From Staphylococcus carnosus (GTDB lineage Bacteria > Bacillota > Bacilli > Staphylococcales > Staphylococcaceae): a DNA stretch of 64,000 bases. The notes under the pieces were generated by a model. That model made no database searches. It had not been told where the DNA came from and was given only the letters and a program-made list of their open reading frames with translations. A program made the position numbers and the translations under genes. This document shows positions 43,266 to 52,369 of this stretch, one piece after another (the stretch's first letter is position 1; every line of letters begins with the position of its first letter). The DNA lies in the NCBI RefSeq assembly GCF_900458435.1, contig NZ_UHCT01000001.1:124001-188000 (forward strand), written 5' to 3'.

Positions 43266-43661
43266 ATGAAAAGAATCTGGATGTTGAGCGTGTTTTTAGT
43301 TGCTTTATTAGTTGGATGTGGGAAGAATGAAGAATATAAATTTTTAGAAGGGTCATGGAAGAACACATCGTTGAAAACAGGAGAAAATAACTATCTAGTT
43401 TTTAAAAGTAATAGAGTTATGAAAAGATTCTCAGATAAAAACTTTAGTTATAAATACCAAAATGAATATAAGTATACTGTTGAAAACACTAATGAAAATG
43501 ATAAATTTATAGTTAAAGAAGAATCACCAAATATGGTAATGGAATCAACATTTAAAAAGATAGATAAAAATATAATTAAAAGAGAATACGTGAGAATTTC
43601 TAGTGGTGAATTAAGCCATGAAGGACCTGATGACGAAATGTTTTATAGATTGAAAAAGTAA
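43266..43661 (+). CDS. Small exported lipoprotein
   Basis: 131-aa protein with a lipoprotein signal peptide: KR, then a hydrophobic stretch, then the lipobox LLVGCG with Cys at residue 18. The mature part is rich in Lys, Asn and Ser, with EGSWKN and YLVFKSNRVMKR, suggesting a small beta-rich lipocalin-like fold. GTAGGAG precedes ATG 43266. No close family recognised. Confidence 0.78.
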   Translation: MKRIWMLSVFLVALLVGCGKNEEYKFLEGSWKNTSLKTGENNYLVFKSNRVMKRFSDKNFSYKYQNEYKYTVENTNENDKFIVKEESPNMVMESTFKKIDKNIIKREYVRISSGELSHEGPDDEMFYRLKK

Positions 43662-43703
43662 CATTAGAACTTTTTGATTAATACATAGTAGATTTAAAAA
43701 TTA

Positions 43704-43736
43704 AAACTGCCCAGACCTTAAAGTCTGAGCAGTTTC
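43704..43736. terminator. Bidirectional terminator between lipoprotein and TcaA-like genes
   Basis: AAACTGCCCAGAC (43704-43716) pairs with GTCTGAGCAGTTT (43723-43735), with one mismatch. A/T runs lie on both sides. Confidence 0.82.
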
Positions 43737-43738
43737 TA

Positions 43739-45043
43739 TTAATCTCCGTAACCAGAATCGATTTCATCGCCATGTTCGTCGTATTTTCTGACATATCCAT
43801 CGCTATCGATTTTATAAGATCCGGCTAAATCGCCGTCTTTGTCAGTGTATGAGAAGCCCCATCCACCGCCTGTTTTTTCTGGTTCTTTGAAAGTATATTC
43901 ATCTGTATCTAAAAGGTGACCTTCGAATGATTCAACTTTGTCGATAACATTGTCGCGAGTTACTTCGTCATGACTTGAACTACTGTCATCGTCGTCATCT
44001 TTGCTGCTTTCTTTGTCTTTAGCTTCGATATGTTTTGAAATAGCATTATCATCGAATGATAAGTCTACATTTTCTGTAGAATCGCCATCTCCAGAGATTT
44101 TGACAATTTCTTTATCAGAAGTAAAGTTTTTACCTTCTACATCAGCCACCGCATATACTTCAACTTTTTCATCTGGAGGATAAGGTCCATATTCCTCACT
44201 TGAATCCATTTCATGTTTTTCATTATTAATGTATAGCGTTGTATCTGATTCATTTATATCTGAGTTGTCGATGTTCACGTAGAATTTAATTTGTTTAAAG
44301 TTTGGATTAGCTTGTTTCGTGTGTTGAGAAGAGAAGACTTGGAGTTGTCCTTTATAATCTTTTCCATTCTCAGTTTTAGTTGCTTTCAGTTCATAATAAC
44401 CAAGCGGGAAATCTCCAACTTTACCATTATCCCCGACAGTATGAGTTTTACCATCACGTGTAAATTTCAGTTCGTCGATATCAGACATGCTGTCCACATA
44501 AATATTGTATCTTGGAATATCAAATTTATAATCCTTAAAGAAAAGCCATTTGCGGCCTTCTTGTTTAATATCCATGACTTTCTCGCCGTTATATTCAACT
44601 AAGCCGCTGTCATGATGGTTGTCTTGCATGCTTTTAGCTTTGTCTTTCACTTGGTTTGCCATTTTGTTGTTTAATTCAGATTCATTCATTAAATTTAAAA
44701 AGGCTTTGGCTTCTTCTTTAGTTAAAGGTTTGCCGTCAGAAGTAACATTATTTTTCAGTTGGTCAGCATTCTCATTTTTAATCGCAGAAGCGACTGAATC
44801 TGCTTTTTTAGTCACACTCATTTGTGTTTTGCCGACAAAGAATATAATAACCGCAATGATTGCGATAGCGATCAGCAATGCGATAATGACCCAAGCTAAA
44901 GGTGACATCGGTTTACGCGGTGAATGGTTGTTGTGTTGTGATGCACGACTAGGGTGCTGATGTTGATCGACTGGCGTTCCGCATTGCGTACAGACCTTTT
45001 GACCATCTTTAATTTCGTGTCCGCAATTTTTACAGTAACGCAT
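43739..45043 (-). CDS. TcaA/YvbJ-like zinc-ribbon membrane protein
   Basis: 434 aa. The N-terminal zinc ribbon is MRYCKNCGHE...VCTQCGTPV (four Cys), followed by a basic linker, one TM helix (about 48-70: LAWVIIALLIAIAIIAVIIFF) and a large extracellular part. That part has repeated immunoglobulin-like beta segments, an acidic/serine patch (SSKDDDDDSSSS) and a C-terminal beta-rich domain. The layout and YINNEKHEMDSSEEYGPYPP match TcaA of S. aureus, a membrane protein linked to glycopeptide sensitivity. It starts in a one-base overlap (TAATG) with the preceding gene, so the two are coupled. Confidence 0.82.
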   Translation of the reverse strand: MRYCKNCGHEIKDGQKVCTQCGTPVDQHQHPSRASQHNNHSPRKPMSPLAWVIIALLIAIAIIAVIIFFVGKTQMSVTKKADSVASAIKNENADQLKNNVTSDGKPLTKEEAKAFLNLMNESELNNKMANQVKDKAKSMQDNHHDSGLVEYNGEKVMDIKQEGRKWLFFKDYKFDIPRYNIYVDSMSDIDELKFTRDGKTHTVGDNGKVGDFPLGYYELKATKTENGKDYKGQLQVFSSQHTKQANPNFKQIKFYVNIDNSDINESDTTLYINNEKHEMDSSEEYGPYPPDEKVEVYAVADVEGKNFTSDKEIVKISGDGDSTENVDLSFDDNAISKHIEAKDKESSKDDDDDSSSSHDEVTRDNVIDKVESFEGHLLDTDEYTFKEPEKTGGGWGFSYTDKDGDLAGSYKIDSDGYVRKYDEHGDEIDSGYGD

Positions 45044-45996
45044 TAATAACCACCGCCAAACGGTGATAAGTCATCCATAATGTTTTTAAAGCTTTCCATT
45101 AAGGAATTACGTGCCATTTCACCATAAATCATTAAAACAATCAGCTGTAATGCTATGTAAAGCAAGATACCGAAAAATACTGGAATACGAATAGCGTGGA
45201 AGCTTGAGTATTTTGTAATGATATAAATTGCTGCTGAATAGAAGCTGATAATACCTAATAATGTTAGGAATGAACCGATTGAGATAATTTCCATTCTCAA
45301 AAGTAAAATACCTAGAATAAACAATATGAATGAGAATGTATTAACAAAGACGAAATCAGATAATAATTTTACAAAGCTGATTGAATCTTTAATTGTTAAG
45401 CGTGCAGTGAGTGCCAAAATACCATAGCCAAGTACGATAAAGAGTACAAGACTGAAGAAGAAATTAGAAACGACATCGCCTTTAGAGACACCGAGGTAAG
45501 ATACTTCTTTAGGTACTAAAATCATAATTACTAGTAATGTAATGATTAAGAAAACGGCTGATAATATGCCGATAAATTTAAGACTGAATGGTTTATCTTC
45601 AGCTACGACACTGTCGTGCGTTTTAAAGAGTTTGCTGAAGAAAGTAGAGCCTTCGTGTTTGATGTCATTTGCGTGCTGGTTGAATTTTTCTGAGTTGAAT
45701 GTAGGTTGTTGGTTTGAAGTTGCGGGTTGTCCTGTGTGGTTGTAATTTGTATGTTGTTCTTGTTGTGTATGGTTGGTGTGTGTTTCAATGTTGGGATGTT
45801 TAAGTGATTGGCTGTGATGTTGTGTTTCAGATTGCGTTTCAGCGTGTGATGTTGATGTGGCGTTTGTGCGGGAAGGGTCAGGTTGGTCTTGTTTTTTAGC
45901 AGCAGCTACTGGTTTTGACTTTGTCAGGTCAGTTCCACATTCGCCGCAGAAGCGGTCGTCCGGACCTACAGGCGCACCGCAATTAGGACAATGCAT
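45043..45996 (-). CDS. Zinc-ribbon multi-pass membrane protein coupled to the TcaA-like gene
   Basis: 317 aa. The zinc ribbon MHCPNCGAPVGPDDRFCGECG is followed by a long Gln/His/Asn/Thr-rich linker (about 25-110), then five or six membrane helices from about residue 140 to the end. The start is set at ATG 45996, behind GGGGG; a longer in-frame reading to 46044 has no ribosome site. It ends overlapping the TcaA-like start. Partners of TcaA with this layout occur in Bacillus-type yvbIJ pairs. Function unknown, probably cell-envelope stress. Confidence 0.75.
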   Translation of the reverse strand: MHCPNCGAPVGPDDRFCGECGTDLTKSKPVAAAKKQDQPDPSRTNATSTSHAETQSETQHHSQSLKHPNIETHTNHTQQEQHTNYNHTGQPATSNQQPTFNSEKFNQHANDIKHEGSTFFSKLFKTHDSVVAEDKPFSLKFIGILSAVFLIITLLVIMILVPKEVSYLGVSKGDVVSNFFFSLVLFIVLGYGILALTARLTIKDSISFVKLLSDFVFVNTFSFILFILGILLLRMEIISIGSFLTLLGIISFYSAAIYIITKYSSFHAIRIPVFFGILLYIALQLIVLMIYGEMARNSLMESFKNIMDDLSPFGGGY

Positions 45997-46288
45997 AGTT
46001 AGTTCCCCCTTGTTTACTTTTAAATTTTTATTTGTTTCGCACACAATATTGTATTACGATTAATTTCATAGTAGCATACTCATATATAGATATCTATATC
46101 ACAATAAAATTAATTATTTAAATTTTAGAAATGTCTTTTTTGATTGTAAATTTTTGTTTAAATCGATGTAAAACTCATGTTTTAATTTAATCTTAAAGAT
46201 ATGATTAAAAGAATTTTTTAATCTAGTATCTTGTTAGTGTTTTTCTTATAATTATTGTAATACAACCATTTTGAAAGGGGATTTAAAT

Positions 46289-47026
46289 GTGAAGTTCTGT
46301 ACGCACTGTGGAAAGCCTTTGGAGCCGGATGAGAAGTTTTGTTCCAAATGCGGGACAAAAGTACCAGAGAGTCAAAGAGAGAGACCGTCACGTTCAGATA
46401 TGAACAGAGGAGGTGCGGTTCCACAACAAAGACCATCTTCTAATCATAAGAAGCCTGCGTGGTTGTTTGTTGTGATTGGACTGGTGATTGCTTTATTGAT
46501 TTCTGGAATAGGTTATGCCGCTTATAATGCTTACAATAATAAAAATGCTGATAAAGGTCATAATCACCATTCAACAACATCTGACCAAAAACAAAGTACT
46601 ACGAATAAAGAAGATGAATTGCCAGAAACAAAACCTGTCACTATTAACGTCAATACTGATAGTTTTAGTGAAAATTATATGAATGCAGATAATAGCAGTG
46701 GCTATGATGGTTTTTATATTGGTGATACGAAAGACAGTATTGAACATAGTTATGGTAAACCAGAAGGTACCATGGATATTAATGGGAATGAAGCACATCA
46801 ATACGGCAATATTGCGGTAAGTTATGATAATAATAACCAAGTCGATCATGTTTTTGTGACACCGCATGATATGAGTACAAGTGAGTTTACAGACTTCCAT
46901 AATACACCTAACGAAAAACGCGGAGATACTTGGTACTATGATAAAAATAAAGATAATGGTTATACGATTAAAGTCTATACAGATGGCAGTGAAGTAAAAG
47001 CGATAGAGAATATAGACCAGATATAA
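46289..47026 (+). CDS. Zinc-ribbon single-pass membrane protein with exported domain
   Basis: 245 aa, starting with GTG behind AAAGGGG. The zinc ribbon KFCTHCGKPLEPDEKFCSKCG is followed by a linker, a TM helix (about 60-80: AWLFVVIGLVIALLISGIGY), a low-complexity region and an exported domain. That domain has GFYIGDTKDSIEHSYGKPEG and NEAHQYGNIAVSY, and is shared with the protein at 14190-14825. It is divergent from the two other zinc-ribbon genes (about 290 bases between starts), which makes a three-gene zinc-ribbon island. Confidence 0.78.
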   Translation: MKFCTHCGKPLEPDEKFCSKCGTKVPESQRERPSRSDMNRGGAVPQQRPSSNHKKPAWLFVVIGLVIALLISGIGYAAYNAYNNKNADKGHNHHSTTSDQKQSTTNKEDELPETKPVTINVNTDSFSENYMNADNSSGYDGFYIGDTKDSIEHSYGKPEGTMDINGNEAHQYGNIAVSYDNNNQVDHVFVTPHDMSTSEFTDFHNTPNEKRGDTWYYDKNKDNGYTIKVYTDGSEVKAIENIDQI

Positions 47027-47076
47027 AGATAGATTAGTGAAATTAATATAATAATATAATTTTTAGGAGACTTATA

Positions 47077-48255
47077 ATGTATATTTCAAATATGAAATTA
47101 ACTAATTTTCGTAGCTTCAACGGAAATAACGAATTACAATTTAATGATGGATTAAACTTTTTTGTTGGAAATAATAACTGTGGAAAAACTACAGTTTTTA
47201 AAGCTGTAGAATTTATACAGAATGGGAAAGATAAGTCGGAATTTATTACTATTGGAAAAGAAAACGAAGAGATAGCTGTAGAAATCACATTAAGCGGTGA
47301 TGATATAGAAGGCATTGTAAATAATAATGAATTGAAAAAATATAAAAATTATATATATGAAAAAAACGAAACTCTCAATATTACAATTAAGAGAAGTTCG
47401 AAAAATGATTCAATAGTCCAAAACGGTAGAAAAAAGGATTTAGATATTAAAAATATTCGGACTTGGAATAATGAAGAAAATCAATTTGAGAATCCCACTG
47501 GTATCGACAAAACGATAAATGCCCTGTTTGATGCTCAGTTTGTGTACTCGGATATAAAAAATGAAGAGTACCGAGATTTTGGAAAAACAAAAGTAATGGG
47601 AAAATTAATTAATAGTATAACTAAAGATTTTCAGCATTCGAAAGTTTATAAAGATTTAATTAAAGCTCATGAAAAAGCCTTTGGCGATGAAGGTTTGAAA
47701 AGCTCGCTACATGATACAGAAAAAGAGTTGCAAAAAATACTTGGTGAGCAATATGGTGAAGCAGAAGTTGAATTTAAATTCGAATTACCAGATATGAATA
47801 ATTTTTTAAAACATGGCACAATAAATTTAACTGAAAATAACATCACTACAGAAGTTAGTGAAAAAGGAACAGGAATGCAAAGAGCTTTAGCTATGAGCTT
47901 AATACAAGTATATTCTAATATAGTAAACAAAGAGAATGCTAAGCAACTTTTATTTTTTATAGACGAACCCGAAACTTTTTTGCACCCGAAAGCACAAGCT
48001 AAAATAATCAATGCTTTTAGAAAAATTTCTCGTGAAACACAGGTGTTTATAACTACTCATTCTCCCTATTTATTGAAACAGTTTGATAATGATATAGACG
48101 ATATTAAAATATTCAAAAGTGAAAGCGATAGAAAAGTAATTTGTAGTCAAAATATTAATTCGTTTCCATTTAGTCCTACATGGGGAGAAATAAATTACTT
48201 AGCTTTTGATATAGTGAATGTCGAATTTTTTAATGAATTATATGGTTATCTGTAA
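47077..48255 (+). CDS. OLD-type AAA ATPase, probably truncated at its C-terminus
   Basis: 392-aa ATPase of the ABC/SMC-like class. The P-loop is FFVGNNNCGKTTVFKA (about residue 30), the signature region is SEKGTGMQRALAMSLIQVYS (about 265), Walker B is LLFFIDEPETFLHPKAQ (about 292) and the switch His is in VFITTHSPYLLK. The protein stops at YGYL (TAA 48253-48255). The same frame continues for 17 codons as HISGEDRITSFDYYLKR, which looks like the family's normal continuation, before another stop at 48307. There is no TOPRIM nuclease domain. It precedes McrB- and McrC-like genes, which suggests phage defence. GGAG precedes ATG 47077. Confidence 0.82.
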   Translation: MYISNMKLTNFRSFNGNNELQFNDGLNFFVGNNNCGKTTVFKAVEFIQNGKDKSEFITIGKENEEIAVEITLSGDDIEGIVNNNELKKYKNYIYEKNETLNITIKRSSKNDSIVQNGRKKDLDIKNIRTWNNEENQFENPTGIDKTINALFDAQFVYSDIKNEEYRDFGKTKVMGKLINSITKDFQHSKVYKDLIKAHEKAFGDEGLKSSLHDTEKELQKILGEQYGEAEVEFKFELPDMNNFLKHGTINLTENNITTEVSEKGTGMQRALAMSLIQVYSNIVNKENAKQLLFFIDEPETFLHPKAQAKIINAFRKISRETQVFITTHSPYLLKQFDNDIDDIKIFKSESDRKVICSQNINSFPFSPTWGEINYLAFDIVNVEFFNELYGYL

Positions 48256-48379
48256 CATATATCTGGAGAAGACAGAATTACGAGCTTCGATTATTATTTG
48301 AAAAGATAAAACACATCTTTTAAAATTATATTGCAATTTAGAATATAAAACTTTTTCACGTGAAGAAGTTGAAAAAAGA

Positions 48380-49531
48380 TTGAATAGAGTTAAAGCTGAT
48401 ACTAAAAAAGAATACTCACTTTATTTATCTAAAAATGAATATTTATTATATAAGCATGATGCAGATTTAGAATTTGAAGCTGATAATGTTTTGAGAAAAG
48501 ATAGGAAAGCAAACAATGTGGAGAATGAAGTTAAAGCGGAATTAAAAACAAAGGGAATTAATCGTATTTATTTTGGTGCTCCAGGTACTGGGAAATCTTT
48601 TAATTTGAAAACATTTATTCAAAATAATGGAATAGAGAATTATTCTGATGAAATAAATCATCCTAATGTTTACCGAACAACCTTGCATCCAGAGTTCAGC
48701 TATTCGGATTTCATAGGACAAGTAATGCCTTCTGTTAAAAATAGCGGTAAAGATACTTCTGAAATAACTTATGATTTCGTACCAAATATATTTACAGAAG
48801 CATTAAAATCGGCAATTCAAAAACCCGAAGAGCCTGTTTTCTTAATTTTAGAAGAAATGAGCAGGGCTAATGTAGCTGCAGTTTTTGGAGATTTATTCCA
48901 ATTATTGGATCGAGATAATTTAGGGAAAAGCGAGTACCAAATTAATAACGCATTGATAGCTGAATATATTTATAAGGATAAAAATAAGAAAATTTTTATT
49001 CCGAGTAATTTATTTTTGTTAGGTACAGTCAATACAAGCGATCAAAATGTTTTTGTTATGGATACAGCCTTTAAAAGAAGATTTGAACACGTATATGTTT
49101 CAACAAAAATAAAAGAAGAAGACGAGAATTTGAATGATTTCAACTTTTCATTATTTCAAAATAATGGCGAGAAAATTTCAATGAGATGGGTTGATTTAAT
49201 TAGAACTTTGAATCATTTTATAGTTGCTCCTATGGAAAAAAATGGTTTGGAATTATCGGAAGATAAACAATTAGGCCAATTTTTTATAAAATTTAATAAT
49301 AAATATGAGAATTCTGAAGAAGCTCTTCTAAAAAATTATGAGCAAATAACAGGGAAGTTAATACATTATTTATGGACAGATGTCAATAAAGCATCATTTT
49401 CAGAAGTCAGCTTGTTTAACTCAGAAATTGATAGTTTTAGTACGTTATATGAGTGGGCAATAAACAAAAGAAATTTCTTTTCTACAACTTTCATGTCCTT
49501 ATACAATAGCTTTATTAATAACGAGGTATAG
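48380..49531 (+). CDS. McrB-like AAA+ GTPase/ATPase (N-terminus uncertain)
   Basis: 383-aa motor subunit of a McrBC/LlaJI-type restriction system. The P-loop is IYFGAPGTGKSF (about residue 75), Walker B is FLILEEMSRANVAAVFGDLFQLLD, the NTSDQ (about 220) matches the McrB NTxD motif, and the arginine-finger region is MDTAFKRRFEHV. GTP is the likely nucleotide, as in McrB. The first available start is TTG 48380, which has no ribosome site. The frame is open back to 48302 with no ATG, GTG or TTG, so the natural N-terminus (often a target-recognition domain) seems to be lost. The nuclease gene follows after 3 bases. Confidence 0.82.
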   Translation: MNRVKADTKKEYSLYLSKNEYLLYKHDADLEFEADNVLRKDRKANNVENEVKAELKTKGINRIYFGAPGTGKSFNLKTFIQNNGIENYSDEINHPNVYRTTLHPEFSYSDFIGQVMPSVKNSGKDTSEITYDFVPNIFTEALKSAIQKPEEPVFLILEEMSRANVAAVFGDLFQLLDRDNLGKSEYQINNALIAEYIYKDKNKKIFIPSNLFLLGTVNTSDQNVFVMDTAFKRRFEHVYVSTKIKEEDENLNDFNFSLFQNNGEKISMRWVDLIRTLNHFIVAPMEKNGLELSEDKQLGQFFIKFNNKYENSEEALLKNYEQITGKLIHYLWTDVNKASFSEVSLFNSEIDSFSTLYEWAINKRNFFSTTFMSLYNSFINNEV

Positions 49532-49534
49532 ATT

Positions 49535-50785
49535 ATGCAAGAAAAAATAAATTTTATTCAGGAAGGTAGAGAAATACCGACAGAAGTTTTTTCTGAGTTT
49601 GAGAATGCTTTTGAAAATGAAGATTATTATTTTTCAAAAGGAACAATTAAGTCTAATTTCACTGGTATTATAATTGAAAATGGGAAAGTTTTAGCTTGCT
49701 TTCCCAAACATTTTTTTGGAAAAGAAGAATTGAATAGAGAATATATAGAAAAAATCAAAGGAAAATATTATATTAGACTGCTGTTAAAAGTTATAATAAA
49801 GTCTGCCACCAAAAAATCTGAAAGAAGTTTAGGTATTGCAAAAGATGTATTTTCGTCTTTTCCATTTAAATCTTTTTATAGAATATACGAATACTATAAA
49901 AAATTCGGGCTTTTTTCAGAAACAATCGATAATTTTAAATATGGTTATAGCGGCAAAATTAATTGGAAGAAAACAATTGAAAATTCTCCTCTAATAGTTA
50001 ATGAAAAAAGTGTAATGTATCTTCCTATGGTTATTCAAAAAAAAGAAAATAAAGATGTATTTATAACAAAATGTATGGCTTTTGCTATAGACTCAACTAT
50101 AGATTTGATGAAATATATAATTAAATTTGATAAGACTGGAATTGATTATTCAAATATTGATTTTTCAAAAAAAGATATAATTTTGAAAAAGCTTCATAAA
50201 TATTCTAGAGAAGTATTCAAAGATAAAGATAAGATGTTAATTAAGAACTTAATAATTTTTTTTAAAAATATTGATGGTGGAAGTCAAAATCTATATATTA
50301 AGGCAAATACATTTAGTTTGATTTGGGAAGAAATGGTAGAAAATTATTTGAACAATTATTTTATAGGTATGGACTCAAAAGGACAATATTTGAAGTTTTC
50401 TGATACTCGTTTGACACCTAAATTGAATTTTGAAAACAGGTTATTTATACCTGATGCAAGTTCAGAGAATATTTATTCATTAGAACTTGACCATTATTTA
50501 AATGAAGATGAAAATGTATATATATTCGATTCTAAATATTATAATGAAATTAGCAAATTAGATTATAAGCAAGTTTCTTATTACTATTTGACTAGAGGAT
50601 TTGATTCTCATTTAGGAAAAAATATTTATAATGCATTAATAACTCCTCAAAGTGTAAATGGTAGAGGAAGTTTTAAAATTCATTTTAGATTGAAAAATGA
50701 GTTTAATAACGAAAATAGAGACTTTGTAATAACAGAGCAATATTTAAATATGAAAAAAGTAATGAAAGAATATATTTCTAGTTAA
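49535..50785 (+). CDS. McrC-like PD-(D/E)xK nuclease subunit
   Basis: 416-aa partner of the McrB-like protein. The N-terminal half resembles McrC/LlaJI adaptor domains. The nuclease core lies near residues 300-350: FIPDASSENIYSLELDHY, then VYIFDSKYY and DYKQVSYYYL, that is P-D, D-x-K and a following Lys/Gln, as in McrC enzymes. It should cut DNA when docked on the AAA+ ring. It is AT-rich even for this genome. ATG 49535 comes three bases after the McrB stop, so both are one operon. Confidence 0.82.
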   Translation: MQEKINFIQEGREIPTEVFSEFENAFENEDYYFSKGTIKSNFTGIIIENGKVLACFPKHFFGKEELNREYIEKIKGKYYIRLLLKVIIKSATKKSERSLGIAKDVFSSFPFKSFYRIYEYYKKFGLFSETIDNFKYGYSGKINWKKTIENSPLIVNEKSVMYLPMVIQKKENKDVFITKCMAFAIDSTIDLMKYIIKFDKTGIDYSNIDFSKKDIILKKLHKYSREVFKDKDKMLIKNLIIFFKNIDGGSQNLYIKANTFSLIWEEMVENYLNNYFIGMDSKGQYLKFSDTRLTPKLNFENRLFIPDASSENIYSLELDHYLNEDENVYIFDSKYYNEISKLDYKQVSYYYLTRGFDSHLGKNIYNALITPQSVNGRGSFKIHFRLKNEFNNENRDFVITEQYLNMKKVMKEYISS

Positions 50786-50902
50786 AAAGGTCATTGAAAT
50801 GTAGTATCAGGGCAAAAAACTCATCTCGAAATTTTCGACTTTTTTAAGCTTTTATATTAAATAGAAATGAAATATTACTATTTAATATGTACTATAAATG
50901 TC

Positions 50903-50938
50903 AAAAGACAACTCATCTTTCAAGATGAGTTGTCTTTT
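50903..50938. terminator. Bidirectional terminator between defence and sorbitol operons
   Basis: The 17-base arms 50903-50919 and 50922-50938 are exact inverted repeats (core GACAACTCATCTT), with T-rich ends on both strands. Confidence 0.9.
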
Positions 50939-50943
50939 GTATG

Positions 50944-51294
50944 CTACTTTATTGTTATCTTACTTCCAACATCTATGTTAGGAACCTCTGTATCTTCTAA
51001 ATATAATGTCCCTGATTGTTCCGCTTCCGTACTACCATCAAATTTCAATGTAATATGACCCAAGTTATTTAAATTTTTATTCACTGCATTACCAACTTTA
51101 GTAATCTCAAAAGTTTGATCATCAATAATTAATTTATTTGTTTCTGTAATATCTTCTTCAACAGGATTTACATTGATAATATAGCAATAATCTTCTAACT
51201 CTGCCGGCGCATTACTGCCGAATAGAATCACCATTTTTTCTTCAGCAAATGCATTTGCGTCCTGTCCTAAATTAATAACTTCAGTTTGGTACAT
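50944..51294 (-). CDS. srlB: PTS sorbitol-specific enzyme IIA
   Basis: 116-aa soluble phosphocarrier of the glucitol/sorbitol PTS. MVILFGSNAPAELEDYC and NLGHITLKFDG are typical of the family; the His in NLGHITL is in a conserved stretch. It is the last gene of the sorbitol operon and is followed by a terminator. It accepts phosphate from HPr and passes it to the IIB domain of the next-upstream gene. Confidence 0.9.
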   Translation of the reverse strand: MYQTEVINLGQDANAFAEEKMVILFGSNAPAELEDYCYIINVNPVEEDITETNKLIIDDQTFEITKVGNAVNKNLNNLGHITLKFDGSTEAEQSGTLYLEDTEVPNIDVGSKITIK

Positions 51295-51338
51295 AAATAT
51301 GACTCCTTTATATCTTTTTATTTATTTTGAGCAAATAG

Positions 51339-52358
51339 TTATTTATATAATCCGAAACTTGCTAACCAAGCAACGAATACCCTAGGCACACCATTTAAAA
51401 ATCTTGAATAGAGAACGGAAGGTACACCCACTTCAATTGTTTTTGTTTCTGCTTCTGCCAGCCCTAAACCAACAGGAATGAAGTCAGCAGCGTTTTGTGT
51501 ATTGATTGCGAATAAAGCAGGTAATGCCAAATTAGGAGGGATATTTCCTTTTCCAATTTCAACGCCAATTAGTGTTCCTAGTACTTGTCCGATTACACCG
51601 CCAGGTCCTAATAATGGACTTAAGAAAGGTAAGGAACAAATGAAACCGATTGCCATTAATCCCCAAATATTTCCTGCTAATGGAGACATAATTTTAGCGA
51701 ACAAATCTCCTATACCAGATCCTTGAATAATCCCGATTAATAATGCTACAAACCCCATGAATGGTATAACAGTAAAGAGCATAGTTTCTACTGCATCTCT
51801 AGCGGCTTGGTAGAACGTATTAATAACCTTACCTGCAGCTAAACCGATTTTTGTTAATAAACTTTTATTTTCTTGTTCGGCACGTGTTTCCATGATTTTT
51901 TTATCTTTAGAATATTTAGGCGTGCTTTCACTTTCTTTTTCACCTTGCTCTTTAGTAGCAGCAATTGTATTATTGTTCTCTGTAGATTCTTCAGAAAACG
52001 GAGAAACTTGTTCAACTCCTACGTTAGAAACATAAATGTTTTCAGTAATATATTGTCTTAAAGGACCACTTTTTCCTGTTGCCATAATATTGATTGTTGG
52101 AATTCCTTTTTTTGGATAAATACCACATCTTAAAGTACCGCCACAATCAATAATTACTGCCATAATTTCTTCTTCAGGAACAGAAGTTTCGAACCCATTG
52201 ACTGGTTCAGCTCCTGTAATATCAGCAATTTTATCTACAATTTCAGGGCGATGGCCCCCTGTGATATAAACAAGCTTATTTTTTTCGCCTGTTACACCAA
52301 TAATTAATGGACCTCCAAAACCACCAGAACCTTTTACAATTTTAGCCTTTTCATTCAT
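51339..52358 (-). CDS. srlE: PTS sorbitol-specific enzyme IIB/IIC2 (SrlE)
   Basis: 339 aa. The N-terminal IIB domain has KGSGGFGGPLIIG and the phospho-Cys region IDCGGTLRCGIYPKKGIPTIN. A charged linker (about 120-155) leads to a membrane domain of about four helices ending in VPSVLYSRFLNGVPRVFVAW. Length and motifs match SrlE. It lies 11 bases downstream of srlA. Confidence 0.92.
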   Translation of the reverse strand: MNEKAKIVKGSGGFGGPLIIGVTGEKNKLVYITGGHRPEIVDKIADITGAEPVNGFETSVPEEEIMAVIIDCGGTLRCGIYPKKGIPTINIMATGKSGPLRQYITENIYVSNVGVEQVSPFSEESTENNNTIAATKEQGEKESESTPKYSKDKKIMETRAEQENKSLLTKIGLAAGKVINTFYQAARDAVETMLFTVIPFMGFVALLIGIIQGSGIGDLFAKIMSPLAGNIWGLMAIGFICSLPFLSPLLGPGGVIGQVLGTLIGVEIGKGNIPPNLALPALFAINTQNAADFIPVGLGLAEAETKTIEVGVPSVLYSRFLNGVPRVFVAWLASFGLYK

Positions 52359-52369
52359 AGCAGCTCACC

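Noticed and set aside
46571..46900. Minus-strand frame inside the zinc-ribbon gene
   Set aside because: Opposite strand of a gene with a clear domain match to its paralogue, and no ribosome site.
48354..48369. TTCACGTGAA palindrome resembling a parS core
   Set aside because: It lies in the coding frame of the McrB-like gene and matches only 13 of 16 parS positions, missing flanking bases that matter for ParB.
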